Below, piece after piece: positions 17,312-26,404 of a DNA stretch of 59,496 nt. The notes under the pieces were generated by a model, which saw nothing but the letters and a program-made list of their open reading frames with translations, searched no databases and was not told the origin of the DNA. The translations under genes and the position numbers were made by a program. Numbering within the stretch: the first letter of the stretch is position 1; each line of letters opens with the position of its first letter. Source of the stretch: an uncultured Saprospiraceae bacterium (GTDB lineage Bacteria > Bacteroidota > Bacteroidia > Chitinophagales > Saprospiraceae); NCBI GenBank assembly GCA_938041325.1, contig CALIAG010000124.1:1-59496 (forward strand), read 5' to 3'.

Positions 17312-19702
17312 ATGGCGTACTTAAAAAAAATTAAAGACGAAACGAATCTTTTTGATTCGGAAAACATTCCTTTTAAGATAAGACTCGACTTTAAAAAATT
17401 GATTGATTTTTGGGAGGAATTGGCTAATGATAAATCAAATGTCTACAATAGTACTGCAAAAGACATTTTGAAAAGATTGGATAAGGCTCCAGAGTTAAGA
17501 GAACCCATCTTAGATTTTACATTAATTGAAAAATACTCAGAAGAGATTAAATTGCTTTTCTCTGCTATTTTTAGTCCATTGACTTCTCGAAATGAAATTC
17601 AAGCTGTTGCGATTCCTTACGCTCCTTATTGGTTCAACTTGACAGAAAGAATGGCGAATATACTAGAGAACAAAGAAGATAGTTTCCTTGCGTCCATTCA
17701 TTCTTATGACGATGAAATGAAATACATTGTCAATTGCCATTTTTATTTAAGTGCTGTTCACGGAGTGAATTTTACGTACAAAAAACCGATGATTTTTAAT
17801 GTGGAAAATGGCAAGAAAAAAATTATGAAACACTATCGTGTCCTCATTAATGCAGATTTTGCTGAATTCAAACCCAATGAAAAATTCCAACCACTAAGCG
17901 ATGAAGACATCAATGAATTGATGAATAACTTTGATGACATTGAATTATGGAAGAAAAAAATTCCACCGCATTCAATAGATTTTGAAGGCTTTACAATTAT
18001 GAAACTGGTAGACGTCACAGAGTCTGAAGCGCTTTCCCAAATGGAATTTGAATTGCTTAAAAAAGATGCATTAAGTAGTCCGGAATCAATTGATACCATA
18101 AAAAAGAACCTGGAATCTTTACTGAATTTGAGCGACTTAAAAATTGGTTTTGCAACCTACGATAAAAACATAGGCGCTTTAAAGTCGATGGGATATGGGT
18201 TTTGGAGCAGCATCACTTTGTCCAATAAAAAAGTACGAAAAATAAAAGAGGCTTTCTGTAGTATTTCTTATCCAGTTTTGTTTGAAAAGAAGATCCCGTA
18301 CACTATCCCTGTTGTCAAAAAAGAACTAGATGGAAAGGATCCCATCGTTACTCAATTGTTAGCGAATAACTTACAATCTTATATTGCATTCCCGTTGGTC
18401 TACGGAGGAGAAGTAGTTGGTGTATTCGAACTAGGTTCCAAAGAAGAATGTCTTCTCAATTCAGAAGTAGCTAAAAGTATGGGAGATGTAATCCCAATAC
18501 TTGCAACGTCTTTGAAACGATCAATAGATGAATATGAAAATCAATTAGAATCAATCATACAAGAAAAATGTACTGCCATCCATCCCTCGGTAAATTGGAG
18601 GTTTTTTGAAGCTGCAGAAAATCTATTAAACAAAAGAAGATTTTATGATACCGATGAAATGGAAGAAATTGCGTTTCCAAAAGTTTATCCATTATATGGG
18701 CAATCAGATATAAAAGGCTCTTCCACTGCAAGGAATGATGGGATACAAGCAGATATGATTGAACAGCTGAACTTAGCAAAAGAAACCCTTGGTTTTGCCA
18801 TCAAGCTTTCTCCAATGCCCATTTATGATGCATTAAAATTGCGGATTGAAAACAACATCGATAAGATGAAAAAGGGGCTTTCCGCTGGTGATGAAATTAC
18901 GATCTTGGATTTTTTGAAAAAAGATATTTACCCTGTCTTTAAGCACCTTGAAGCAAATGATTCAGAGATGAAAGTCATCGTGGATAAATACCGTTCGAAA
19001 TTAGATCCTGAGCTTGGTGTGATTTACAATAAAAGAAAAGCATACGAGGAAAGCGTAACGCGCATCAATAATGAGATGGGGGCCTATATTGAATCGGCAC
19101 AGGAAGAAGCACAGAAAATGTTTCCCCACTATTTTGAGAAATATAAAACCGATGGTGTAGAGCACAATATGTACATCGGACAATCTATTGTCAATACTAA
19201 AGAATTCGATTCTTTGTACCTTAAAAACCTGCGATTGTGGCAATTAATGGTTACTTGTGAAATTGAAAATAAAGTTGAAAACCTTAAAAAAGAATTGCCT
19301 GTACCTTTAAGCGTGGCTTCTTTGATCTTAGTCCATAGCAATCCCATCACGATAAAATTTAAGACTGAAGAAAAGCAATTTGATGTTGACGGTGCTTATA
19401 ATGTTCGTTACGAAATTATTAAAAAACGGATTGATAAAGCAATAGTCAATGGCACTGGAGAACGCTTGACCCAAACAAAAAAAATCGCCATCGTTTATTC
19501 TCAAGATAAAGAGGCCGAGGAATACCTTCCACTGTTGGAGTATTTACAATCCATCAAATATATTGGTCCAGAGATTGAGTATTTGAATCTTAAAGATATG
19601 CAAGGAGTGAAAGGGATGAAAGCATTGCGGGTCTCCGTTGTATACAACGAAGTACCAAAAAAGAAGAGCAGAGAAGTTGTCAAAGAAGAAGTGCAACGAT
19701 AA
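17312..19702 (+). CDS. Large GAF-domain protein of unknown role
   Basis: This 796-residue cytoplasmic protein resembles a Bacteroidota family of ~790-residue GAF-containing proteins. Residues ~1-250 are a family-specific helical region (start FKIRLDFKKLIDFWEELAND, later a conserved KHYRVLINADF). A GAF domain spans about 255-410, with LQSYIAFPLVYGGEVVGVFELGS as its core strands. The remaining ~390 residues are mostly helical and charged. No histidine kinase, cyclase or DNA-binding domain follows, so this is not a standard two-component sensor; its ligand and output are unknown. It is monocistronic and ends in a clear terminator. Confidence 0.75.
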   Translation: MAYLKKIKDETNLFDSENIPFKIRLDFKKLIDFWEELANDKSNVYNSTAKDILKRLDKAPELREPILDFTLIEKYSEEIKLLFSAIFSPLTSRNEIQAVAIPYAPYWFNLTERMANILENKEDSFLASIHSYDDEMKYIVNCHFYLSAVHGVNFTYKKPMIFNVENGKKKIMKHYRVLINADFAEFKPNEKFQPLSDEDINELMNNFDDIELWKKKIPPHSIDFEGFTIMKLVDVTESEALSQMEFELLKKDALSSPESIDTIKKNLESLLNLSDLKIGFATYDKNIGALKSMGYGFWSSITLSNKKVRKIKEAFCSISYPVLFEKKIPYTIPVVKKELDGKDPIVTQLLANNLQSYIAFPLVYGGEVVGVFELGSKEECLLNSEVAKSMGDVIPILATSLKRSIDEYENQLESIIQEKCTAIHPSVNWRFFEAAENLLNKRRFYDTDEMEEIAFPKVYPLYGQSDIKGSSTARNDGIQADMIEQLNLAKETLGFAIKLSPMPIYDALKLRIENNIDKMKKGLSAGDEITILDFLKKDIYPVFKHLEANDSEMKVIVDKYRSKLDPELGVIYNKRKAYEESVTRINNEMGAYIESAQEEAQKMFPHYFEKYKTDGVEHNMYIGQSIVNTKEFDSLYLKNLRLWQLMVTCEIENKVENLKKELPVPLSVASLILVHSNPITIKFKTEEKQFDVDGAYNVRYEIIKKRIDKAIVNGTGERLTQTKKIAIVYSQDKEAEEYLPLLEYLQSIKYIGPEIEYLNLKDMQGVKGMKALRVSVVYNEVPKKKSREVVKEEVQR

Positions 19703-19706
19703 ATAA

Positions 19707-19744
19707 AAAGCCCTTTGATATTTAGCGTATCAAAGGGCTTTCTA
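19707..19744. terminator. Terminator after the GAF-protein gene
   Basis: A perfect 14-bp stem (19707-19720 with 19728-19741) has a 7-nt loop. The A-run on its left also lets it serve the convergent gene at 19774-20661. Confidence 0.85.
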
Positions 19745-19773
19745 CTTAATTTATTCAAATGAAGCTGCACTTG

Positions 19774-20661
19774 TTAGTAGCTGCTGCAATTTTTGTTCAG
19801 CTGAGTTTTGAATTCTAAGTTTTCAATTAATTTTTGATAAGTCTGTGAGTTGTGCTTCGAATTATCGGAGATATTGGTATCGAAAAAATAAACATCTGCA
19901 ATTCCATCTAAGCCATTTACCTTGTAGGCAGTTTCTATCAAACACGAACAATACTCAGGAGTAGAACCTGGGTTCTTCATTTGAAACCTTTGGGCTGCTC
20001 TTGCCTTGTAGGTTTGCAATTGATTATCTGTCGGTCGTTCGTAATAAATTTGATTCATATTGGGATTGTAAGAAAGATACTTTACAACAAATTCATCTCC
20101 CGTTTCAAGTGGCATCCCGTTTTCTAAAATAATATATTCTGAGTCTTGTAAAATTTTATCCTGATAGGCTTTTCCGTTTACGGTGAAAAAATAAGTAGGC
20201 GTTTGGTCCTCCGATTCTGTGGCCAAAAGAACTTTCGCTTTGGTCTCTAATCCAGAGAAAATAAGTTGTTGATCGATTGAGTTTTTAGCTTGATAATTAT
20301 TCCAGGAAAAGAGTCCAGAAATAAAAATGGAAACGACCAGCAAAAGACTTCCTAAGAAAACCAGGCTCTTTAGCAAGTCTTTTTTGTTTCGCTTTTTCCG
20401 CTCTCGGTTAAGCGGTGTATCAGCTTTTTTATTGATTTCAAAACCGTATAAAAATTGTCTTCCACGGCGTTCAATACTCAACTCACAAAGTTCTTCATTT
20501 ATAAAAAATGAATACTCTGCATCCGTGAGGACCCTGAAGTCAATCAATACGATTTTTGAATTACAGTAGACCAGTAAATGGCCTGATTCGGGTCCATGCA
20601 TCAATCCTACTTGATGTTGGCCATCCCGATCATCGAGGTATGTCCAGTTAAAACGGTTCAC
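19774..20661 (-). CDS. Single-pass membrane protein of unknown function
   Basis: I do not recognise a named family for this 295-residue protein. The first ~90 residues form a compact beta-rich domain (LMHGPESGHLLVYCNSKIVLIDFRV), then comes a Lys/Arg-rich stretch (NRERKKRNKKDLLKS) and one membrane helix at about 94-115 (LVFLGSLLLVVSIFISGLF). The positive-inside rule puts the N-terminus in the cytoplasm and residues ~116-295 outside. The outer part contains a strand-rich segment (AKVLLATESEDQTPTYFFTVNGKAY) like the extracytoplasmic DUF3592-type fold, and a CSC pair near the C-terminus. The start is GTG at 20661. It is convergent with the GAF gene. Confidence 0.55.
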   Translation of the reverse strand: MNRFNWTYLDDRDGQHQVGLMHGPESGHLLVYCNSKIVLIDFRVLTDAEYSFFINEELCELSIERRGRQFLYGFEINKKADTPLNRERKKRNKKDLLKSLVFLGSLLLVVSIFISGLFSWNNYQAKNSIDQQLIFSGLETKAKVLLATESEDQTPTYFFTVNGKAYQDKILQDSEYIILENGMPLETGDEFVVKYLSYNPNMNQIYYERPTDNQLQTYKARAAQRFQMKNPGSTPEYCSCLIETAYKVNGLDGIADVYFFDTNISDNSKHNSQTYQKLIENLEFKTQLNKNCSSY

Positions 20662-20872
20662 AGCTAATTGTTTTTGGTTTATTGGTATAACCCAATATGT
20701 TATTAAAGTTACAGACTTAAAGGTGTAATAATCAAGTTCTTACTAAACTTTAGAGCTCTTAATACGTAACTTGAATTATCTTGGGAGGTTTTTCGATAAA
20801 CAGGAGGGCGGTCTAGAAAAAGAAGGAAAGCCATTTAACTCAAACTTTCATTCACATTCAATTTAAGTAAAA

Positions 20873-21208
20873 ATGACGAAAGAAGAAAGGGCTGAATTAA
20901 AATCAAAGATCAAAACGGCTATTATCTTAACAGAAGAGAAGATAAAAGGAATGGAATCGATGGCAGAACCGATAACCCCAGAAAATTCTATTGGAAGGAT
21001 CAGTAGAATGGATGCGATTAATAATAAAAGTGTGGTTGAAGCAGCGCTCCGAACAGCAAGAAAAAGATTGAATAGCCTAAAATTGGCGGTTTCAAAAGTA
21101 GAAGATGAAAACTTTGGACTTTGCTCAATGTGCAAAAATCCGATCCCGGCAGCTAGGCTGATGTATATGCCTGAAAGTACACGATGTGTAAGATGTGCAG
21201 ATAGATAA
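20873..21208 (+). CDS. TraR/DksA-type C4 zinc-finger protein
   Basis: The 111 residues have a DksA-like layout: a helical coiled-coil N-terminus (residues 1-75) and a C-terminal C4 zinc finger (CSMCKNPIP...RCVRCAD). DksA-family proteins enter the RNA polymerase secondary channel and modulate transcription, often with ppGpp. The coiled-coil tip here lacks an obvious DxxDxA motif of canonical DksA, so it may be a related regulator instead. A long 626-bp non-coding gap follows. Confidence 0.85.
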   Translation: MTKEERAELKSKIKTAIILTEEKIKGMESMAEPITPENSIGRISRMDAINNKSVVEAALRTARKRLNSLKLAVSKVEDENFGLCSMCKNPIPAARLMYMPESTRCVRCADR

Positions 21209-21227
21209 GGCATTTGGTAAAGGGGAA

Positions 21228-21676
21228 AATAAAAACAGGGCACAAACGCATAAAGCGTAGCACCCTGTATAACCCCAAAAAACCAAATGAAAACAATATC
21301 TTAAAATGCTCTTTTATAAACTTATGAGCACCATTTTACTATTCAATGGGTTTTAATACCCAAATTTTACTTTGCCAATCAGCAATATTTACCTTTGTAA
21401 AATACTAATTTGCCTTGCCTAAATAATCTTCTCTCTAGAAGACATTAGAAATTGAAATTCATAGTATCTAATTTCCAAATTTTAGACGATACATGAATTA
21501 TCAGGTCACATATTGCTATGGAAAAATTATCTTTACGATGTATTTTTTTGCTAAAATTTAACTAATCCACAAATAACCAAGACACGACGAGGGTATCGCG
21601 ACTTAATTGAAAAAGATTTAATGAAATGGAAAAATTAAACGTAACTCTCTAAAAACACCTAATAAAGAATTAGATG
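21228..21676 (-). ncRNA. Candidate minus-strand small RNA in the gap before radA
   Basis: The gap 21209-21834 has no convincing protein gene on either strand. On the minus strand a near-perfect promoter (21683-21715) points into it, and ~410 nt later a hairpin with a U-run on that strand (21228-21268: ACAGGG/CCCTGT outer pair, ACGC/GCGT inner pair) could end the transcript. That brackets a ~450-nt RNA lacking any long reading frame. The hairpin is imperfect and I do not recognise the RNA. The evidence is positional only, and the hairpin alone could instead end leftward read-through. Confidence 0.3.
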
Positions 21677-21682
21677 TATAAG

Positions 21683-21715
21683 CAAATATAAAATAAAATA
21701 ATGTTTAAATCCAAA
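21683..21715 (-). promoter_or_regulatory. Bacteroidota-type promoter on the minus strand, no protein gene downstream
   Basis: Read on the minus strand, TTTG (21712-21715), a 21-nt spacer and TATATTTG (21683-21690) match the -33/-7 consensus at both boxes. It points away from radA into the non-coding gap. Confidence 0.5.
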
Positions 21716-21834
21716 ATTGCATGATCTTGTTTTTTGAGAAAATCTTGTTGAGTTTCTATTTCATTGGAAATCAGCAAGATATAATTAAGCGAATGTTAAA
21801 GAATAGTTAAAAACCACAAATAAAACGACATACA

Positions 21835-23211
21835 TTGAGTAAAATAAAAAAAATCTTTGCTTGCACCAGTTGTGGTGCTACTTCACCCAAATGGATAGGT
21901 AAATGTCCGTCCTGCGATTCTTGGAATACTTATCAAGAAGAAGTAATTGTCAAGGACAATGCGAGAGAAAGTAAAAAGAAAGCTTGGAAAGCAAATGGAA
22001 GCAATCAAGAAGTTCATCCGATAGCATTAAATGAAATCGTTTCTGGAAATACTACACGGTTGATTACACCAGATCAAGAACTCAATAGAGTTTTAGGAGG
22101 TGGTATCGTTCCAGGTTCACTGGTCCTAATCGGCGGTCAACCAGGAATTGGAAAATCAACGTTATTGCTACAAGTCACTTTGGGCCTTAAAGGTAAGATC
22201 CTTTACGTATCAGGAGAGGAAAGTGAAGAACAAATAAAGATGCGGGCGGATCGGATCGGGACAGCGTTATCTGAATGTTATATTTATACAGAAACGAATA
22301 CCATTAAAATTTTAAAGGAGGCACAAAAACTTGAACCCGATTTAATTATAATCGATTCAATTCAAACGCTATCGTCTCCACATATTGAATCTACACCAGG
22401 ATCTGTTTCTCAAATTCGTGAATGCGCAGGAGAGTTGCAGAGGTTTGCAAAAGAATCTTCAACACCCATTTTTATAATCGGTCACATTACAAAAGAAGGT
22501 TCCATTGCCGGTCCAAAATTGTTGGAGCACATTGTTGATACCGTTTTGCAATTTGAAGGAGATCGGAATTATACCTATCGGATTTTGAGGACAATGAAAA
22601 ATCGATTTGGGTCCACAGATGAGTTGGGGATTTATGAAATGCAATCAGAAGGATTAAGAGAAGTGAGTAATCCTTCTGAGATCTTGTTGTCCCAAAAAGA
22701 TGAAGACTTAAGTGGGAGTGCAGTTGCTGCTACGATGGAAGGAATGAGGTCAATGCTTATTGAATCACAAGCACTCGTGAGCACAGCCGTTTACGGAACG
22801 CCGCAACGATCCGCTACAGGATTTGACTTAAGGCGTTTAAGCATGTTGCTGGCAGTTTTAGAAAAAAGAGTTGGTCTACAATTTGGTCAAAATGATGTGT
22901 TTTTAAATATTGCTGGTGGAATAAAAGTGGTTGATCCTGCTATTGATTTGGCCATAGTAAGTGCGTTGATTTCTTCGCTGGAAGATGTAGCAATTACAAA
23001 CGATATTTGTTTTGCTGGTGAGGTAGGACTGTCAGGTGAAATTCGTTCTGTCAATAGAATCGAACAAAGAATTCAAGAAGCAGATCGATTGGGTTTTAAA
23101 CAGATTTTTATTTCTAAATTCAACACAAAAGGAATAGATCCCAAACGATATTCTATCGAAATAAAAACGATTGGGAAGTTGACAGAGTTGTATCAATATC
23201 TTTTTGTGTAA
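21835..23211 (+). CDS. radA: DNA repair protein RadA
   Basis: RadA is a RecA-like ATPase and DnaB-type helicase that helps process branched recombination intermediates. The 458 residues show all parts: an N-terminal C4 zinc finger (CTSCGATSPKWIGKCPSC, residues 10-27), Walker A GGQPGIGKST at ~101-110, Walker B LIIIDSIQT, the RadA-specific KNRFG at ~254-258, and a C-terminal Lon-protease-like domain (VFLNIAGGIKV...FAGEVGLSGEIR). The start is TTG at 21835, since the family begins directly before the zinc finger and there is no ATG nearby. It is followed by a DCC-family gene 57 bp later. Confidence 0.96.
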   Translation: MSKIKKIFACTSCGATSPKWIGKCPSCDSWNTYQEEVIVKDNARESKKKAWKANGSNQEVHPIALNEIVSGNTTRLITPDQELNRVLGGGIVPGSLVLIGGQPGIGKSTLLLQVTLGLKGKILYVSGEESEEQIKMRADRIGTALSECYIYTETNTIKILKEAQKLEPDLIIIDSIQTLSSPHIESTPGSVSQIRECAGELQRFAKESSTPIFIIGHITKEGSIAGPKLLEHIVDTVLQFEGDRNYTYRILRTMKNRFGSTDELGIYEMQSEGLREVSNPSEILLSQKDEDLSGSAVAATMEGMRSMLIESQALVSTAVYGTPQRSATGFDLRRLSMLLAVLEKRVGLQFGQNDVFLNIAGGIKVVDPAIDLAIVSALISSLEDVAITNDICFAGEVGLSGEIRSVNRIEQRIQEADRLGFKQIFISKFNTKGIDPKRYSIEIKTIGKLTELYQYLFV

Positions 23212-23268
23212 AACCGTTTTTGTGGCTAAGTAAGCCAAACCTTTTCAAACTAATTTTGTTCTTTTTAT

Positions 23269-23682
23269 ATGAATTCAAATTTGGAAAACGAATCTATTTT
23301 ACTTTTTGATGGTGTTTGCAATCTTTGCAATACTGTTGTTCAATTTGTGATAAAAAGAGATTCAAAAGCTCATTTCAAATTTGCATCTCTTCAATCAGAT
23401 CTTGGTCAGCGTTTGTTGAAAAAACATAAGCTGAACCCAGACTCCATCGACACCGTCGTATTGGTTGAGAAAAACAAAGCTTATATCAAATCAACTGCTG
23501 TTCTTCGTCTTGTCAGAAAATTTTCTGGCGCTTGGCCACTTTTGTTTATTTTCATTATCATCCCAACTGCTCTCAGAGACTGGGCTTACGATTGGGTAGC
23601 TGGCAATCGATATAAGTGGTATGGTAAAATGGATTCCTGCATGATGCCTGATCCTGGGCTGAAACATCGCTTCCTAGATTAG
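23269..23682 (+). CDS. DCC-family thiol-disulfide oxidoreductase (DUF393)
   Basis: This 137-residue protein has a thioredoxin-like fold of the DCC family, named after the Asp-x-x-Cys-x-x-Cys motif. Here it is FDGVCNLCN at residues ~14-22. The conserved FASLQS and the W-rich C-terminus (RDWAYDWVAGNRYKWYGK) support the call. Substrates are unknown. A TAATTTTG box ends only 10 bp before the ATG, which would make the transcript nearly leaderless if the box is used. It sits between radA and asnS on the same strand. Confidence 0.88.
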   Translation: MNSNLENESILLFDGVCNLCNTVVQFVIKRDSKAHFKFASLQSDLGQRLLKKHKLNPDSIDTVVLVEKNKAYIKSTAVLRLVRKFSGAWPLLFIFIIIPTALRDWAYDWVAGNRYKWYGKMDSCMMPDPGLKHRFLD

Positions 23683-23842
23683 CGTAAATCTTCTTTTATA
23701 TCTGGTGAATTAAAATTTAGACACTTATTTGCTGTATTTAAATAAGAGTATCCTTATTTTCGCCTTCATTTTGAATTATTTAAGCGACTTCCTTGTTGGA
23801 ATTCTTAAGTAATTTTTAAACTATAAACTAAAGCTGTTTCAA

Positions 23843-25276
23843 ATGGCAAAAAGAACGGAAATCAAAAATTTGTTGGCTGCACCAAAGGTGGGCGAGAAGT
23901 ATTTAGTAAAAGGATGGGTAAGGGCATTTAGGTCTAATCGTTTCATTGCATTGAATGACGGGTCTGGCGCGAATAACCTTCAGATAGTTGTAGATACTGA
24001 CAATACTGCGGAAGAGCTATTGAAGCAAATCAGTTTTCACGCATGTGTGTCTATCGAAGGAACTTTAGTGGAGTCGCAAGGAGCAGGACAAGCTGTAGAA
24101 CTTCTTGCCGAGAAAATAGAAATTCTTGGAGCCAATAATTTGGAGGAATACCCGCTTCAACCTAAGAAGCAGACGATGGAGTACCTGCGAGAAAAAGCAC
24201 ATTTCAGAATGAGAACCAACACCTTTAGTTCGGTTTTTAGAATTCGTCATGGCCTTTCTTATGCGGTTCACAAATACTATAATGACAAAGGCTATTATTA
24301 TTTGCATAGCCCCATTATAACAGGATCGGATGCGGAAGGAGCAGGTGAAATGTTTCGTGTTACAACGCTGGATGTCGATAAACCACCAAGGACAGAAGAA
24401 GGAGCAGTGGACTTTGGCCAAGACTTTTTTGGAAAATCTACAAACCTCACAGTATCTGGTCAATTGCAAGGAGAGATTGCAGCTTTGGCTTTAGGAAAGG
24501 TTTACACTTTTGGACCGACTTTCCGTGCTGAAAATTCTAACACCTCAAGACACCTTGCTGAGTTTTGGATGATAGAACCAGAAGTTGCTTTCAACGATAT
24601 TGTTGACAACATGGATTTGGCAGAAGATTTCGTCAAATACTTGATCAATTATATATTAGAAAACTATCCTGATGACCTTAAATTTTTAGATGGTCGAATT
24701 CAGGATTTGGAAAAGAACATGAAGAAAGAAGAGCGCCGAGAAATGGGCTTGATCGATACTTTGAAATTTGTTATTGAAAACGATTTTGAACGAATTACTT
24801 ATACAGATGCGATCAACTTGTTGAGAAGTTCAAAACCATACAAAAAAGGAAAGTTCAAATACGAAATAGAGTGGGGGAAGGACTTGCAAGCGGAACATGA
24901 ACGATGGTTGGTAGAAAAGAAATTTAAGAAACCAGTTATCGTTGTGGATTATCCGAAAGACATCAAAGCATTTTATATGCGTGAAAATGAGGATGAAAAA
25001 ACGGTAGCAGCGATGGATGTTTTATTTCCTGGAATTGGCGAGGTAATTGGAGGATCGCAAAGAGAAGAGCGATTGGACAAGTTGAAAAAAAGGATTAAAG
25101 AAATGGATATCCATGAAGAAGAACTTTCGTGGTATCTAGATCTGCGTAAGTTTGGCGGTTGTCCACATGCAGGATTTGGTCTTGGGTTTGAAAGGATGGT
25201 CCTCTTTATTACAGGTATGTCTAATATTAGAGATGTAATTCCTTTTCCACGTACACCGGGAAATGCCGATTTCTAA
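23843..25276 (+). CDS. asnS: Asparagine-tRNA ligase
   Basis: This class IIb aminoacyl-tRNA synthetase attaches Asn to tRNA-Asn. It has an N-terminal OB-fold anticodon-binding domain (residues ~15-105, [20 protein letters not shown]) and a class II catalytic core. Motif 2 is visible as [19 protein letters not shown] and motif 3 as [13 protein letters not shown]. The 477-residue length is typical. A 160-bp gap precedes it and a terminator lies ~90 bp after the stop. Confidence 0.97.
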   Translation: MAKRTEIKNLLAAPKVGEKYLVKGWVRAFRSNRFIALNDGSGANNLQIVVDTDNTAEELLKQISFHACVSIEGTLVESQGAGQAVELLAEKIEILGANNLEEYPLQPKKQTMEYLREKAHFRMRTNTFSSVFRIRHGLSYAVHKYYNDKGYYYLHSPIITGSDAEGAGEMFRVTTLDVDKPPRTEEGAVDFGQDFFGKSTNLTVSGQLQGEIAALALGKVYTFGPTFRAENSNTSRHLAEFWMIEPEVAFNDIVDNMDLAEDFVKYLINYILENYPDDLKFLDGRIQDLEKNMKKEERREMGLIDTLKFVIENDFERITYTDAINLLRSSKPYKKGKFKYEIEWGKDLQAEHERWLVEKKFKKPVIVVDYPKDIKAFYMRENEDEKTVAAMDVLFPGIGEVIGGSQREERLDKLKKRIKEMDIHEEELSWYLDLRKFGGCPHAGFGLGFERMVLFITGMSNIRDVIPFPRTPGNADF

Positions 25277-25364
25277 ATATTTTGATTAAATATATTTGTT
25301 AATTTTTAAAAACTTAATTGAAATAGCAACAATTCGTATTTAGTCAATCCATAATGTATAAAAT

Positions 25365-25404
25365 AAAGAAAACTAAGCCACAAGGTTTAGTTTTCTTTTT
25401 TTTT
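25365..25404 (+). terminator. Terminator after asnS
   Basis: A 15-bp stem with one G-U pair (25365-25379 with 25384-25398) has a 4-nt loop and is followed by a long T-run. Confidence 0.88.
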
Positions 25405-25524
25405 GCCCAAAATAATGTTGAAAATAATGTTGGAGGTTTTCTCGACTAACGCAGAAATGTTGCTTATGGTACTCGAAACCAGTAACTTACACTTTGAATA
25501 AGCACGTATTTCATTTATCTTACT

Positions 25525-26139
25525 ATGAGAACCAGGATTTCTTACATACTGATTATATTGTCAGTGCCTTGTCTGCTGAGCGTTTTCGCTTGTCAGAAAG
25601 AGGCAGAGGTTCTGTATTTCCGCGTTCTTGATATATTTCTCACCAACGGAGTTGAAAACGATACCAATTTTAAAGGATTTGATGAGCTTCACCCAAATGA
25701 AGAGGTTTCTTATTATGATTACAGATTGATTTTGGGCATTGGAGTTGAATATTTCTCTGCCATCGAAGAAGATCATTTTAGTTTTCCAGGGATGATACCT
25801 AGTTTAATGGCCAATGATCCAGGCGATCCTATTCCTTCTCAGGATTTAGAAAGTATATCGATAGTCAGTAATTCTGATTTCATTTTCCACAATGGTGTAG
25901 TTATTCCAGCGGGCAGTTCACTTAACGCCTATTTTGTCACGAGTATAGACGAAATCAGCCAAAACATGAATGTTGATGAGTATTTGGAATGGGCGAAGAC
26001 TCCGAGAGAAGACGCTGTATTCTTCAAATTACTAGAAGCTCCAAAGGAAGAGCAAACTCATCGATTCAATGTTTGGTATAAAATTAAAGGTGTTCCAAAC
26101 TTCTCCACAACAGCCGATCCTGTTTTAATCTCTTTCTAA
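25525..26139 (+). CDS. Putative lipoprotein of unknown function
   Basis: This 204-residue protein has a signal peptide ending in a lipobox-like LLSVFAC at residues ~18-24, so it is probably lipidated at that Cys and exported. The mature part is acidic, with aromatic-rich strand-like segments (FRVLDIFLTNGV, HRFNVWYKIKG) suggesting a beta-sandwich. I recognise no family. The flanking gaps contain the asnS terminator on the left and a palindromic repeat on the right. Confidence 0.6.
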   Translation: MRTRISYILIILSVPCLLSVFACQKEAEVLYFRVLDIFLTNGVENDTNFKGFDELHPNEEVSYYDYRLILGIGVEYFSAIEEDHFSFPGMIPSLMANDPGDPIPSQDLESISIVSNSDFIFHNGVVIPAGSSLNAYFVTSIDEISQNMNVDEYLEWAKTPREDAVFFKLLEAPKEEQTHRFNVWYKIKGVPNFSTTADPVLISF

Positions 26140-26224
26140 ACAAATTTCATTTATTTTAGCAACCTAAACCGTATTTGTATGTTAAGGAATATGTAAACAA
26201 TAACTTTTTACAGATTGAGGTTTC

Positions 26225-26325
26225 TTTTTCCTTTATTCCATGTTAAAAATACTCGCCATAGCTAAGGCTATGTCTGCGCCTGCCTGCCGGCAAAGGCAGG
26301 TTTTTTAACTTGATTAAAGAAAAAA
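26225..26325. repeat. Imperfect palindromic element with nested hairpins
   Basis: Outer arms 26225-26249 and 26301-26325 are imperfect inverted copies of each other. Inside are a perfect hairpin CATAGC-taag-GCTATG (26257-26272) and a second one CCTGCC/GGCAGG (26279-26300) centred on TGCCGGCA. The core hairpin has the same form as that of the element at 47462-47624. The T-run after GGCAGG would allow termination of the upstream gene. It may be a dispersed REP- or MITE-like sequence. Confidence 0.6.
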
Positions 26326-26404
26326 TAATTCCCCACCTTTGTTTCAACTTATTATTTTCAAATTCCTAAGTACAAATACAAACCTTCATTTACAAAAATA
26401 GGAA

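Noticed and set aside
21287-21304. Short MKTIS leader peptide before radA
   Set aside because: The frame is five codons long, lies ~530 bp from radA and shows no attenuator-type hairpin pair on the plus strand.
23251-23258. TAATTTTG as a firm promoter for the DCC gene
   Set aside because: The box is good, but no TTG lies 19-21 nt upstream and it would leave almost no leader; it is mentioned in the gene entry only.
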